From: Cryptomeria japonica
Lineage: Eukaryota > Streptophyta > Pinopsida > Cupressales > Cupressaceae
Assembly: GCF_030272615.1 (NCBI RefSeq)
Contig: NC_081407.1
Location: forward strand, 264,232,574-264,296,573
Direction: 5' to 3'
DNA length: 64,000 nucleotides
Part shown: in pieces, positions 12,389 to 23,952 of the stretch
Layout: every line of letters begins with the position of its first letter
How positions within the stretch are numbered: position 1 is the first letter of the stretch
Notes under the pieces: generated by a model
Told to the model about the DNA's origin: nothing
Databases searched by the model: none
The model's input: only the letters and a program-made list of their open reading frames with translations
Made by a program: the position numbers and the translations under genes

Positions 12389-12542
12389 AATAACAACCCA
12401 CAAATTATAGCTACACATGGCACACAAAACCCACTATTTGTGGATGAAATTGTTGAACATATTACAGCCTCTATAAAAGATAAGGCTCCATAGAAAGAAT
12501 ACATGTCTAGGATTCTAAAATTGTTGGCTTCTTGTGGGGTCT
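12389..12542 (+). pseudogene. O-methyltransferase pseudogene, exon 1 first part
   Basis: The frame reads like the N-terminal dimerisation region of plant caffeate/flavonoid-type O-methyltransferases, with IIATHG, VDEIVEHI and SRILKLLAS in the family's usual order. These enzymes move a methyl group from S-adenosylmethionine to phenolic hydroxyls. A TAG at 12491-12493 interrupts it where Gln is plausible. The frame stops exactly at the ggtct duplication of element E and resumes at 18105 in the same phase. The extreme N-terminus is not recognisable upstream. Confidence 0.72.
12538..12542. repeat. Target-site duplication of element E (ggtct)
   Basis: ggtct precedes the left LTR and recurs at 18100-18104 after the right LTR. 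Confidence 0.93.
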
Positions 12543-13038
12543 TGATCAGAAGCAAATTTGAAATATTTTTATATTTTTTATTTAGTTTTTCTATATGTTA
12601 ATAATTGTCATTTTTTGAAGGCCTTCGGGGCATTTTCAGCCCTTGAAAGTTTGGCTTGTCCTTTAGAATGTTTCCATAGGTATGTTCTTTTATAACTTCA
12701 CCTCCAATTATTGGAGACCTTTCCAATGAGTTAAACGGATCGTAATTTCAAGTCCCGAGTAGAAAGTTATGCCTAGTTAAAGTTAGGACAAAATTTCATA
12801 TAGTTTTTTTTTAATTTTCGTAGTTTTTGATTTTATTATGTAATAATCAGATGTGACTGCTGGGTTTCAATTCTCAAGGTGTTTTTGTGACCCTTGGAAT
12901 CTCATGAACTACTATATGTTGAATTTTCAAATTGAATAGATCACTTTTTGGCTTGCTTCAATTCTATGTTATCTTGTTCATCCACAATACCGCAAGTTCT
13001 CACTTAGGTGTTGTCGTTAGAATCCATAATTCAGATCA
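12543..13038 (+). repeat. Element E 5' LTR
   Basis: Starts TGATCAGAAGC and ends AGATCA. It is matched by 17607-18099 along its whole length with moderate divergence. Confidence 0.93.
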
Positions 13039-13039
13039 A

Positions 13040-13051
13040 TGGTATCAGAGC
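13040..13051 (+). other. Primer-binding site of element E
   Basis: tggtatcagagc, complementary to initiator Met tRNA, one base after the 5' LTR. The same PBS occurs in element A. Confidence 0.93.
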
Positions 13052-13158
13052 AAGTTCGCTCCTATATGTCATAGCACACGTGATCAACATATCAAATATT
13101 GGGGTTGGAAACAAGGAATCCTTCATACTACCTTCCTTTGAGATGCACGTGATCGCAG

Positions 13159-14130
13159 ATGGCTAAGTTGCAAACTGACAAGGACATTAAAGCATTGGTT
13201 GCAGATGCATTAACAAAACAACATGAAGAAATGATGGAGCAGTTCAAGAAAATGATGGAAATTCGTGGGTCACCTACAAAATCACCATTCACGGGGTATA
13301 CACCATTCAAGGTGCAAGTGAATTTTGATATACCCACATTTCAAGGAAAGATTGATGCAAATGTCGTTGATGACTGGGTTTCAAAATAGGAAAGGTATTT
13401 CTCTGTCAACCAGTTCTCAGATGAAGAGGAAATAACTTTCGCTCTTCTCAAAGCTGAAAATCATGTGAAAGATTCTTGAAAAGCGAAGTTAGCATCCAAG
13501 GCAGCTAAAACTGGCAGTACTTTCATTTTTTATCAAAAACCCACATGGGGAGAATTCTTGGAGCACATAAAGGAAGAATATTTTCCTCTAGATACACATG
13601 AACAAAAATATATGCAGTGGCAATTGCATCGACAAAAAAAAAGACCAAACTGTTCAAGAATATACTAATCTCTTTCATGCTTTAGCAACAAAACTTGGCA
13701 TTAAAGATTGTGGGAAGCACTGAGTTTTAAAATATCAGAGTGGACTCCACTGGTATATCCAAACCGAAATGGAATTCTTGAACATAGAGACTTTACCTAG
13801 TGCATATAAATTTGCTACAAAAATTAAGGAGAAATTCAAATAGAAAGGAAGGAGGGATAACTTCGCAAATAAAAAATGGAAGGGGGAAGGTGGAAAAACT
13901 ACATGGAAACAAACCTCCAAGGAATCTTCTCCCAATTCACCAACGAAAAAGGCATGGGGTATGAAGAAGACACAAGAGAACAATATGTGGTGTGAATTCC
14001 ATAAGAGTCCCTCTCACAACACAAAAGATTGCAGAACCATAAAATATTTAATGATGGAGACGCATGAAGACAAGGAAGAACCTAAGGTGGAAGAATATTG
14101 CACAAAAGAAAGTCATGAATAGGTCATTGA
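13159..14130 (+). pseudogene. Element E gag, broken
   Basis: The reading frame opens at ATG 13159 with a short acidic and helical region (MAKLQTDKDIKALVADAL). It continues into a capsid-like domain containing FDIPTFQGKIDANVVDDW, the usual start of the Ty3/gypsy gag domain. Stops follow at 13387-13389 (after WVSK) and 13477 (after VKDS). A frame change after about 13630 breaks the rest. A Lys/Asn-rich stretch and a weak CEFH...NTKDC-like knuckle at about 13990-14035 suggest the nucleocapsid end. Confidence 0.75.
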
Positions 14131-14167
14131 GGCTGATCCATATGCAACGATAGCTACTACAAAGATA

Positions 14168-14550
14168 TTGCCTTGGGAGGATGAGGAGAGATTGTTTCAC
14201 TCACAGATGTTGGTCGGAGGAAAAGACCTACACTTTATTGTTGATAGTGGAAGTCAAAAGAACCTAATATTAGTAAAGACCATGCAAAGATTGAATCTGA
14301 AAACAACAACACATCCGCAACCCTATTCTATGGGATGGGTAAGTCAAGGGAGAGATATCTAGGTGCACTAGCAGTGTCGCCTTTCTTACTCTATAAAGCC
14401 TTTCAAAGATGAGGTAATTTGTGATGTGGATCCTTTAGATGTTTGTGATATTTTTTTGGGACAACCATATATGTACCAGTGCCATGGTGTCTATGAGTCC
14501 AGACCTCACAACGTGAAAATCACATTAGGTGAGCAGAAATACTGAATACC
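14168..14550 (+). pseudogene. Element E aspartic protease region
   Basis: LHFIVDSGSQKNLI at about 14231-14272 carries the DSG catalytic triad of retropepsins. A TAG at 14360-14362 cuts the frame soon after, and later text (CDIFLGQPY) matches the family's C-terminal hydrophobic motif. This part is in a different frame from gag and pol. Confidence 0.7.
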
Positions 14551-14733
14551 AGAGGTAAGCCCTGCATACACTACCTCTTTGATTAGTGCTAAGCAATGTA
14601 GGAGGTTGGTTGCCAAAATAGGAACATTCATATTATTGATGATTCATTCTGAAGAAGAAAGGAAGTCTGTATAAGGAAGTCTATATATAATTCCAATGCC
14701 ATCACAAACACCACAACATAACAAAAAAGATAA

Positions 14734-16070
14734 ATGGACCAAATTTTGATAAAATATGAGAATTTGTTTAAATTGCCAACTGGGGTACCTACACACTGCC
14801 AAGTAAGACACACTATTGATTTGATACTAGGAACTCCATTGCCTAATGAACCAGTCTATCATAGATCAGTATTAGAAAATGATGAAATTAAGAGGCAAAT
14901 ACAAGAATTGATTGAGAAGGGACATATTTGTCCAAGTGCATCACCATGTGGCAGTCCCATTGTTCTGGCAAAGAAAAAGGATGGAACTTGGAGACTTTGT
15001 ATTGACTATAGGGCCTTGAACAAAATTTCAGTCAAAAATAGGTATCCACTTCCCTAGATAGATGACCTCTTGGACCAGCTTAGAGGGGCCCGATTCTTCA
15101 CAAAAAATGATTTGCAATCAAGATACCATCAAGTACCAATTGACTCAGCTGATGTGTGGAAGACAAATTTCAAATATAAGGAGATATTGTTTGAGTGGCT
15201 AGTGATGCCTTTCAGTCTAACAAACACCCCAGCAAAATTCATGAGAATGATGAATGATGTACTCAGACCATTCACTAATTCTTTCATGGTGGTATATCTG
15301 GATGACATACTCATCTTTACCAAAACTTGGGATGAACATTTGCAAAATGTGGAAAAAATTATCTCAACTTTACAAGATCATGGGCTTTATGCAAACAAAG
15401 AAAAGTGCTCCTTTGGTATGCAGAGTATCAGATACATAGGATATGTTATTGACAATGAGGGTGTCCATATTGACCCAGAGAAGATACAAGTAATTAAGGG
15501 TTGACCATCTCCTAGAAATATCACAGAGTTATGAAGTTTTCTTAGGCTAGTAAACTTTTATCACAGATTTGTGTTGGGATTTTCCCATTTGTCTTGGCCT
15601 CTAAATCACTCATTGTGGGGAGGAACACAGGAAAAGTTTAAATGGACAGGTTCTCAACAGGAAGCATTCAAGGAGTTAAAATGAAGATTATGTTCTGCAC
15701 TAGTTTTATCTCTTCCTGACCTGCAACAGTCATTCAAAATACAAACTGATGCATCAAAATATGCCTTGGGAGCTATCATCATCCAGCATGGTCACCCAGT
15801 TGCATATCATAGTTAGAATTTTTATGATATAGTGCATTGTTATGCCACTTATGACAAGGAATTGTATGCTATTGTTCAAGCCTGTAAGCAGTGGAAGCAT
15901 TATATTTTGGGTAAGGAGACTGTCATCCACACAGACCACAAACCTCTTCAATTCTTGCAAACACAAGGGAAGTTGCAGAATGATCAACATCAACGATGGT
16001 CAGCCTATCTTCAATAATTTCATCTCAATATTCGCCACAAGAAGGAAAGCACTAACAAAGTAGCAGACTA
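14734..16070 (+). pseudogene. Element E reverse transcriptase and RNase H, broken
   Basis: RT starts near 14734. The YRALNKIS region is at about 15010, a TAG interrupts it at 15055-15057 (Gln expected in YPLPQID), and the catalytic YLDD lies at about 15296-15307. The thumb and connection are cut by TGA codons near 15503 and 15532. RNase H is recognisable as IQTDASKYALG (about 15740), YDKELYAIVQACKQW and HTDHKPLQFL, with a TAA at 16015-16017. All parts share one frame, so most damage is by point nonsense changes rather than indels. Confidence 0.87.
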
Positions 16071-16071
16071 T

Positions 16072-17541
16072 TTGAGTAGGCCTCTGATTGCAGCTATCAA
16101 TATGGTATTGGACTCATGTGGTCATCAAACTGAAGCTTGGGCTTGCTTATATGAGAATGATGTTGAATTTCTAGATGTTTATAATCAATTGGTGAAGGGA
16201 CATCAAGTGAATGATTTCTATTTGCAGGATGGAATACTTTGTCACCTTGGCCGAATCTATGTGCCCAATGCAGAACGCAAAAAGATGATATGGGAAGCTC
16301 ACTATAGTAAGGTTTTTGGTTAGTTTGGCATAGGTAAGACTACTGCTATACTTCAAAGGTATTTTTATTGGCCAAAGTTGAGAAATGATATCATTTCATA
16401 TATTCAAGCCTTTACTACATGTGCTATTGCCAAGCCTGCCAATCGTAAACTTGGACTGTATTCACCACTTCTTGTTCCTGAAAAACCTTGGCATTCATTT
16501 TCTATGGACTTTATGTTTGGTCTTCCTACCAACAAAAGAGGCCATTATTGTGTGTATGTTGTGGTAGATAGGTTCTCAAAAATGGTAGTAATAGTGGCTT
16601 GTAAAAAAACAATTTCTACAGAGGACACTGCAAAGCTTTTCTTTGAACACATTTGGGTTCATTTTGGTCCGTCGAATACCATCATTTTAGATAGGGACAC
16701 CAGGTTTCTTAGTAAGTTCTGGTTCACATTATGGGAAAAGATGGACACAAAATTAACAAAGTCTTCTGCTTTCCATCCTCACACAGATGGCCAAACAGAG
16801 GTAGTGAACTAGATGATCATTCGAATCCTACGCATGTATCATTCAAAACATCCCCGCACATGGGATGAAAGTCTTTCATATGTTCAACATAGCTACAACA
16901 GGGAAATTCACACTTCCACTAGTCACAGTCCATTTGAGGTTTGTCTTGGTTATCAGCCACTTGCACCCATGGATGTTGTCATGCCACTTATTCAACCCAA
17001 TCTAGTTCCATGTGTTGGTAAGGAGGAAGATAAGCCAGCCCAGTTCGTTGATAGAATTCATCATCTGCAACAACAAGTTCATGAAATCTTGGAGCATACA
17101 AATAAGAAATATAAGGAGAGACATAATGAGCATCATACTCTTCATAATTTTCAAGTCGGGGAAAAGGTGTGGTTGCATATTTAGAAGGAACAATTGCAGG
17201 GGGCGAATAGGAAGCTTCACCCTCTACATTATGGGTCATACAAAATTATCAAGCAAGTTGGTCATATTGTTTTTGAGCTTAATTTACCCCCATTTATGGG
17301 TCTTCATCCAGTCTTCAATGTGGAACTCTTGGAGCCATATTTTCCTCCACTATTAGATGTTGCAGAAACAATTTCCACTACAAAATTGAATCCAGGTGTA
17401 GATTCTCCATTCCAATGTGATAAGATTGTGGACACCATGGTGAAAACACTCAAACAACAATACATCTTTCTATACAAAGTGGTTCAAGCAGGGCAGATCA
17501 CTCAACAAGGAAAGTGGTTTACCAAGGAGCAGCTTTAGCTC
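16072..17541 (+). pseudogene. Element E integrase and chromodomain-like tail, broken
   Basis: The zinc module is damaged. The second His position carries a TAG at about 16321, and the first Cys of the CxxC pair is replaced (AFTTCAIAK). The core domain keeps all three acidic residues: Asp in SMDFMFG, Asp in ILDRDTRF and Glu in GQTEVVN. Stops at 16810-16812 and 17182-17184 interrupt it. The C-terminal part holds a GPY-like segment (LHPLHYGSYKII). After it, KIVDTMVKTLKQQ ... GKWFTKEQL at about 17410-17535 resembles a reduced chromodomain. The frame ends at TAG 17536-17538. Confidence 0.85.
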
Positions 17542-17593
17542 TGTTTCGCTCATTTCATTTAGAGTGTTGATGAAATGGAGCCCATTACTCCTC

Positions 17594-17606
17594 AAGGGGG
17601 GAGTAA
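17594..17606 (+). other. Polypurine tract of element E
   Basis: aaggggggagtaa lies directly before the 3' LTR, the priming site for plus-strand synthesis. Confidence 0.85.
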
Positions 17607-18099
17607 TGATCAGAAGCAAATTTGAAAGATTTATATATATTTTTTAGTTTTTCTATATGTTAGTAATTGTCATTTTTTGAAGGCCTTCTGGCATTTTCAG
17701 CCCTTGAAAGTTTGGTCTATCCTTTAGAATGTTTCTGTAGGCACATTCTTTCAAGTCTTCACCTCCAACTCTTAGAGACCTTTCCAATGAGTTAAACGAC
17801 TCATAATTTTGAGTCCTGAGCAAAAAGTTATGCCTAGTTAAAGTTAGGACAAAATTACATATAGTTTTTTGAAGTTTTTTGTAGTTTTAGATTTTATTAT
17901 GTAATAATTAGATGTGACTGTTGGGTTTTGATTCTCAAGGGGTTTTTGTGACCCTTGGAATCTCATGAACTACTATATGTTGAATTTTTGAATTGAATAG
18001 ATCACTTTTTGGCTTGCTTCAATTTTGTGTTATCTTGTTCATCCACAATACTGCAGGTTCTCACTTAGGTGTTGTCGTCTGAATCCATAATTTGGATCA
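17607..18099 (+). repeat. Element E 3' LTR
   Basis: Starts TGATCAG and ends GGATCA, 493 bp, pairing with 12543-13038. The following ggtct at 18100-18104 is the second target-site copy. Confidence 0.93.
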
Positions 18100-18104
18100 G
18101 GTCT

Positions 18105-18557
18105 AAACTGAAGAAATGGATGAGAAAACCAAGCAAATGAAATATGGGTTGAATAACATTTCCAAATTGCTAGTAAAGTAAGGAAATAGGGATTCCTGTG
18201 TGCCATTTCTTATGTTGGTTGAAGACAAAGCTTATGTGGATCCACAACACCATTTTCATGACACTATCTTGGAAGGGTGCCATCCCTTTATCAAAGTCCA
18301 TGGCATGAGCCCATGAGAATATGTGAGTACAAATGTTTAATCCAACAAGCTATTTAATGAGGGCATGGCCTGCCATTCAAAATATTTCATGGCTTTTGTG
18401 GTGAAGATGTATGATGGGTTCAAGAGTGTAAGGACTATGGTGTATGTGGCTAGAGGAGTAGAGTTTGCATTGTCTATTATTGTTGCTCACCATCCACACA
18501 TACAGGGGATTAACTTAGACTTTCCCCATGTCATTGCTACTTCACCTCTCATATCCC
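18105..18557 (+). pseudogene. O-methyltransferase pseudogene, exon 1 second part
   Basis: Continues the frame broken by element E. Recognisable OMT stretches are YGLNNISKLLV, ILEGCHPFIKVHGM, NEGMACHSKYFM and GINLDFPHVIATS, in the family's order and spacing. The glycine-rich S-adenosylmethionine loop (normally LVDVGGGTG-like) reads MVYVARGVEF, so cofactor binding is lost. Stops occur at about 18178, 18313 and 18338. The exon probably ends before the GT at 18558-18559 (cccgtgataa), in agreement with the acceptor at 26988-26989. Confidence 0.8.
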
Positions 18558-19068
18558 GTGATAAATCTCATCTCAATTTTGATATCAGGTATAAACCATA
18601 TATTTTAAGCGTTGAGTTGTTTAGATGGTTCATTTGAAATAGTAGGAGCTTCTTCAATAGAAATCATCTACTAGTATAATTCCAAATGAGTCATGTAAAC
18701 AAATCAAAACTTAAAATGTGTTGATTAAACCCAACTCAATTTTTGAATATGAACAAACAATTAGTTCTATCTTATTTCAAGATTTATAATACCATTGATT
18801 GGTGTATTGTACTTATTAAAATATATGGTGAAGTATATCTTTGGAGGGAAATTTCATTTTAAATGTTTTTTTTTAACAATTTAAGTTATTTAAGAGGAAA
18901 AGTCTATTGTGATCAAATCATATTAAAGAGTAATAGAACATAAGTACATGATTTAAAATAAATAAATAAATATCATTGACAGTGGTGGTCTATATTTGAA
19001 GGATTAAGTTCAAATTTAATCTAATAACTATTTTAATATAGTGTAATCTTATGTAATTTAGTAAAATT

Positions 19069-19102
<34 letters not shown>
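18558..19102 (+). other. OMT intron 1, left part, with TA microsatellite
   Basis: No gene seen. AT-rich intron-like sequence ending in a TA dinucleotide run from about 19073 to 19102. The run was the insertion site of element F; TA repeats resume at 26888. Confidence 0.6.
19098..19102. repeat. Target-site duplication of element F (tatat)
   Basis: tatat precedes the left LTR and follows the right LTR at 26888-26892. The TA-rich context makes the match less telling alone, but both LTR ends agree with it. Confidence 0.75.
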
Positions 19103-19104
<2 letters not shown>

Positions 19105-20301
19105 ATGAATACTAAGAGGGGGGGGGTGAATTAGTATGCCAAAAATCAATGCACTAAAACACTTAAATAGTCCGAAGATAAACCAGTAAAGCAGTTTAAT
19201 AGATAGACCGGTCAGCACACATGCAAACCAAAATGCAAATAAAGAATTCACCCACAAAAGAAATACAACCATAACACAAGATATTTGACATGGAAACCCA
19301 ACTGGGAAAAACCATAGTGAGATGGAACTCACAAGTCACTATCTGCAGAATAGAAACCAGACCGATTAAGGTCTTACAATGTTCTTCACCAGAACAGATC
19401 CTGTTAGGAATCTCAATCTCTGTTAGGAGATAAGTCCGATTAAAGACTACCTTGCTAGAGGATTTCAGATTCACAAAGGTGAACCACCTTGTTAGAGGAT
19501 TTTAGATTCACAGAGGTGAACCACCTTGTTAGAGGATTTTACAAAAGGCTTTTGGGCCTACTCGGTTAAGGGCTACAGATTGTCAAAGATGTGAGTAATC
19601 AACAAGTGTTTGATCTATCTAATAGCACAAACTGCTTGGTTAGATCTAGTATAGATCACTGCTAATGCATTCTAGCATTACTTTAGTCTTCTCTATCTCT
19701 CACTCAGTTACAACTTGATCTTCTTAGATAAGATCTCTCTTACAACAACTCATCAACCACCTTAAACCCTAGTCACAACATAAACCCTTTTCCGCAACAA
19801 CCTAAAACCCTAGGCATGATGTCCTTTTAAAGGAATCTAATTTCATGTCTGTCCAATAGGATTACATTACAATTTCCTAGGTTCAATGAATATAGACATA
19901 CTCAGTAACACGACACAAGAAGCATCGTCAGTGTGTCGGCACCGTCAAACAATCAATGGATTGGTAACTCATCATAAAATTCCGGTTGGTAACTCATCAC
20001 AGAGTATTATCGGTTCATACAAAATACCGGTTGTCGGTTTGACAAATGAAGACTAGTAAGAATGTGTTATGCTACTTTGCTCCCTCGTACCACTTGAGAT
20101 CTATGAACTACTTGGGGTCGACATAATACTTCAGACCGGGAAACACATTCTGCAAAATCACCAATAGTCTAAAGACTAGAATACAACATACCGGTTGGAA
20201 CAGATATCGGTTGAGCTCTAGCTCATACATATAAAGTGGATCTCAATGCAAGTGTGTGTCCATCAATGACAATCACAACATAAACATCAAAAATGCCAAC
20301 A
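19103..20301 (-). repeat. Element F left LTR (3' LTR), 1199 bp
   Basis: Matches 25711-26887. The size difference comes largely from an extra tandem copy of about 37 bp (ttagaggattttagattcac plus gaggtgaaccacc) near 19455-19535. A G run follows the start. Apart from LTR sequence no gene is present. Confidence 0.92.
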
Positions 20302-20313
20302 ATCTCCCCCTTT
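20302..20313 (-). other. Polypurine tract of element F
   Basis: The minus strand reads aaagggggagat immediately before the 3' LTR start TGTTGGC. Similar tracts occur at 20391-20405, 20547-20560 and 24358-24372. Confidence 0.88.
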
Positions 20314-20599
20314 GGCATTGATGGCAACACTTAGGGAAATAAAATTTTGACATCTAAGTGTTTTACAACAAAAACATGCCATTAACAAAATTGCTCCCCC
20401 TAAGCATATACACTATCCCTTAATCAATACAATGTATAGCAATTTTGCATGCAGAGCATAAACATTGAGATATTAGAGCATAAAGCACATATCAAAATTT
20501 TAAAGCCAGATACTTCTCCCTATTCTTCTCCAAAATAGATAGAGTACTTCTCCCCCTTTGCCAACAATGACAAAGTACCACTGAACAACCCTGTTTCCA

Positions 20600-23500
20600 T
20601 TTGATATTAAAATAATGAAAGTTTATGACAACAAGGAATAATACTTGTCAAAAACTAATTTATAGTCCTGCAAAAATTGTTTCATGGATAGAAAACCAGG
20701 ACTCAAGTAGGGAGGTGGCCACTTCTTTCTCTATTTGCATCTGGGATACCTATTCTTCCATGGCATCAACTGTGCTCATCTCCTGCGTAACTGTCAAGGC
20801 ATCTAGGTTTAGATAACACTTCTGAAGAATTTGCAGATGTGGAAGTAAAACCAGTTGTAGCTCCTACAAATCTCTAGACTATGTACTGATCTCTTGCTCC
20901 ATTTTGGCTGACTGGATATGAAACCGATGAATGGTTTGCCCATAAGTTGTAAAGGAATCATAAGGTGGCTTAAATGTGCTTAAGTAAGATTGTAAGTCCA
21001 TTTGAAGCTTTTTCTTCTGGGCTAGCACATCATCATAGAATAGATGGGGTTAACAGATTTTGCTTAGTAGCAGATTTCCCTCATCCAAAGCACCCCTTAT
21101 ATCCTTTTGGTCTTTCAGCAGTTCAGACCGGAGTTCATTCAACTTCTTCACCAGAGAAATGTTAAGAGCCTTTTGATGCTCTTTCTTGACATTTGCCTCA
21201 GCTGCTTCTTCCAGGCTCTGCACCTGATAATCCAGTACAGTACATAGTAGCTTAAGCTATGCTAGTGATGATTCAGTGTTGGGAAGATTGGTACTAGGGA
21301 TCAAACCGGTAAGGGTGTCTATAGCCGCTTGAATTATGTCTTGCTCCTTTTTCCTTTGAATGATTTCAAGGTGCTCTTGAGCAACCTTAATGCTCTGCAT
21401 AAGCTCTGACTCACTTGCAGACTGGAGATCGATAGGACTGGAGATATCAGCTAGTTTGGCTTAACTCCTGGTTGCCTTCAGAGTCTCCATCTATATGCTC
21501 TTCATCGCTTCTGCTGCCTTGTCCACTTTGTTTTTCTCCGCTGCCTTCTTTTCTTCTTCCTTCTTATTTTTCTCTACTTCCTTCTTCTTTTCTTGCTCCT
21601 TGTCTTCCTCTTCTTTCTTTTTCCTTTCAGCTTCCTTCCTCTTCTCCTCTTCTTTCTCTTCCTCTTCCTTCTTCTTCTTTTCTTCTTCCTTCCGCTTTTC
21701 CTTTTCTTTATCCTCCTCTTCCTTCTTCTTCTTTTCCTCTTCCTTCTTCTTCTTTTCTTCCTTATCCTCTTCTTCTTTCTTTTTCCTCTCATCTTCTTGC
21801 TTCTTTTTCTCTTCATTTTTTCTTTTCTCCTCTTCCTCTTTTCTCTTTTTCTCATCTTCATCCCTCTTCTTCTTCTCTTCCTGTTCCTTAGCTACTTCAT
21901 TTCTATCCTTGGCTTGCTCACTGCCCTGTTCGGCTTGTTGCACCTATTCTGCTCCCTCAAAAGGTATGTCCTGAGTGACATCTTCTATGTCCAGGGCATC
22001 GACATCAATAGTGTCAATTGGTTCTTCAACCAGGTTTCCTTCTTCATCAAAAACTTCATCCTGTTTGGATATAACTGGTTCTTTTTCTGCTTGCAGGTTG
22101 GCCATACGTGCTTTGTGAGAATTGATAGCATAATCTATATGCTATTGAGTTTCTTTTTCAACATCATCAATTCTCCCCTCTAATAGCCAGAGTCTTCTTC
22201 TCCTTGTGAAGAAGAGTCCTTTATTTTGGTCCAAAACATCAAATAATTCTAAGTTTGAGAGGTCAGGAAAGTATTGTGCAGAGAGTTTCTCCCTAATCTC
22301 ATGTTCTTTTTCTATGGCAATGCACCATTTATTATCTTATGCCTTATATAATGAATCTGGTGTCTGAGATTTAATCTCTGATGGCGACCAGTCATTTTTA
22401 CACAAATAAATAATAATCTCCTGTAGTACTTCATCTTTCTCCTCACCATTAAAATCATCATAATAATCTACTAAATCATGTAGTAATTTTCTCCTAATAT
22501 TCTTTATTGTCCTTTGATAATGTGTCAAAGGCTTATATGAGGAGATATCAATATTTACTGGTGCGGATGTTGTCAGTTCATTCTTCTTCATCTTCTTTGT
22601 CTGTCTAGCCTTCATTTCCATCTCCTCAAACTTAGTCTCTTCAGAGTCCGGTTCATTTGACTTAGTCTTCCTTTTTCTTTCAAAGACTTTTGTCAGTGCC
22701 ACTTCTGGTTTCTTCTTTGTAGGTGACTACTTGGTCACTCTTGGAGTTGTAGTAGTAGCTGGTGCCGATGCTGCAGGCACTTCCTTTGCTTTCTTTGCTG
22801 CCGATTCTTTTCCTTTCCTAACAGAGGGTTCCTCGTCTGGTGCAATCCTTTCCAGATAGGTTCCGGTCCTCTTAGCCTTAGGATCTAGAGGCGAGGCAAT
22901 AAGGGTTGAGGCATACCCTTCCAGCATATCATACATCACCTCATAGCCCTTTGGCTCCACTTCTTCCATTCTAGGCTCAACAGCCTCTATTAAGCATTTG
23001 TCCACCTGGATAGTGAAACAGATGTCATCTTCATATTTCTTGATGATGTCACTTGAGATCCTCATCCTTTGACTCATCTTCCTTCTGAACTCATCAGAAT
23101 ATTTGTTCAGCACATCAGGGTAACTGGTTCCGATTGCTTGAATACTTTCCTTGATCTACTTGGTTACCAGTTGGTTAGGATACCACTTGACATCTCCTAC
23201 TCCAGGAAAGTAGCCTTGGAAATAGAAAAACAACCCACCAATAGTTGTCCGAACTTGAATCTTAGTGCATTATCCTGTTTGATCGACTTCAAATTAGACA
23301 GGAGTTGCCTCTGCATACCGGTGCACAGATCAAATGATGCATCCTCTTTAATCATCCGGTAAGCGACATTTATCGCTACAGCAGATACAGAATTAATCCT
23401 GCTGGTTGAGAATGTTTTGTAGCCTATCACCATGCAGACGTACTTCACTAGATCATCCTTGATAGGATTAACTATCATACCTCATGAGTCGCTTGTTGAA

Positions 23501-23952
23501 CCAGTGAGCTTGGCCATTTCCATTTTGCTTAGTGTTCTTAGGGCTAGCACTTCCCCTGTGTTGTAGAAACCGATGACTACATGAATTGCCTATGGAATGA
23601 TATCATGTGTCCTCTCCAGGTACATCTTGTCACCATGGACTCTGCTCAAAATGATCCTAATATGATCCTTCGTAAAGTTTTCCAGAAAGTATACAGCATT
23701 ATGGAGTTTCTTCTTCTCTAAGATACTATATTCCAGTTTGATTTTCTTGTCCTTGCCACAAAATAAACCTAATTGGGTGTGAATAGCTAAAGACCCTAGG
23801 TCTTCTATTTTGCAATCAATATAGTCAGAAATTCCCTCTTCTACTATTACTCTAGCCAAAACTTGTGATGAGGCATTATACTTGGACTTCCTTTGAATGA
23901 AACTTTCCGACACAATGGATGTACTAGAACTGGTATGAGATGCGGAAGCCAT
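20600..23952 (-). pseudogene. Element F ORF2: long protein of unknown function with a Lys/Glu helix
   Basis: A reading frame of roughly 1,100 codons starts at ATG 23950-23952 (MASASHTSS). Part 1 (about 22340-23952) is globular-looking, with IVEEGISDYIDCKIEDLG, CGKDKKIKLEYSIL and MVIGYKTFSTSRINSV. It ends in an Ala/Pro/Thr-rich basic linker. Part 2 (about 21491-21943) is almost pure Lys/Glu with regular i/i+4 pairing, as in a single alpha helix. Part 3 (about 20650-21470) is another helical, coiled-coil region. About ten stops or small shifts break the frame; the stops are mostly TAG or TAA where Gln fits. It occupies the place of pol but shows no enzyme motif. I do not recognise the family. 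A structural or Gag-accessory role is only a guess. Confidence 0.6.
21491..21943 (-). repeat. Lys/Glu low-complexity coding tract in ORF2
   Basis: About 150 codons made almost only of AAG/AAA and GAG/GAA, open in this frame. The plus strand is correspondingly a ctt/tcc-rich pyrimidine tract, which yields Ser/Phe/Leu-rich shadow frames. Repeated blocks such as EEKKKKEEEDKE suggest expansion by slippage. Confidence 0.8.

Larger units (their letters stand above)
12543..18099 (+). mobile_element. Element E: compact Ty3/gypsy chromovirus in the OMT exon
   Basis: This 5.56 kb element has short LTRs of 496 and 493 bp (TGATCAG to GATCA), an initiator-Met PBS, a clear polypurine tract and a 5-bp duplication ggtct. 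Gag, protease, RT, RNase H, integrase and a short chromodomain-like tail follow in order. Size and LTR length suit a Reina-like chromovirus. The coding region has many stops and at least two frame changes, so it is older than A or C. It sits inside exon 1 of the OMT pseudogene. Confidence 0.93.

Noticed and set aside
21472-22183. Long Ser/Phe/Leu-rich open frames on the plus strand
   Set aside because: They are the complement of the Lys/Glu tract in element F ORF2. The low-complexity pyrimidine strand lacks stops by composition.
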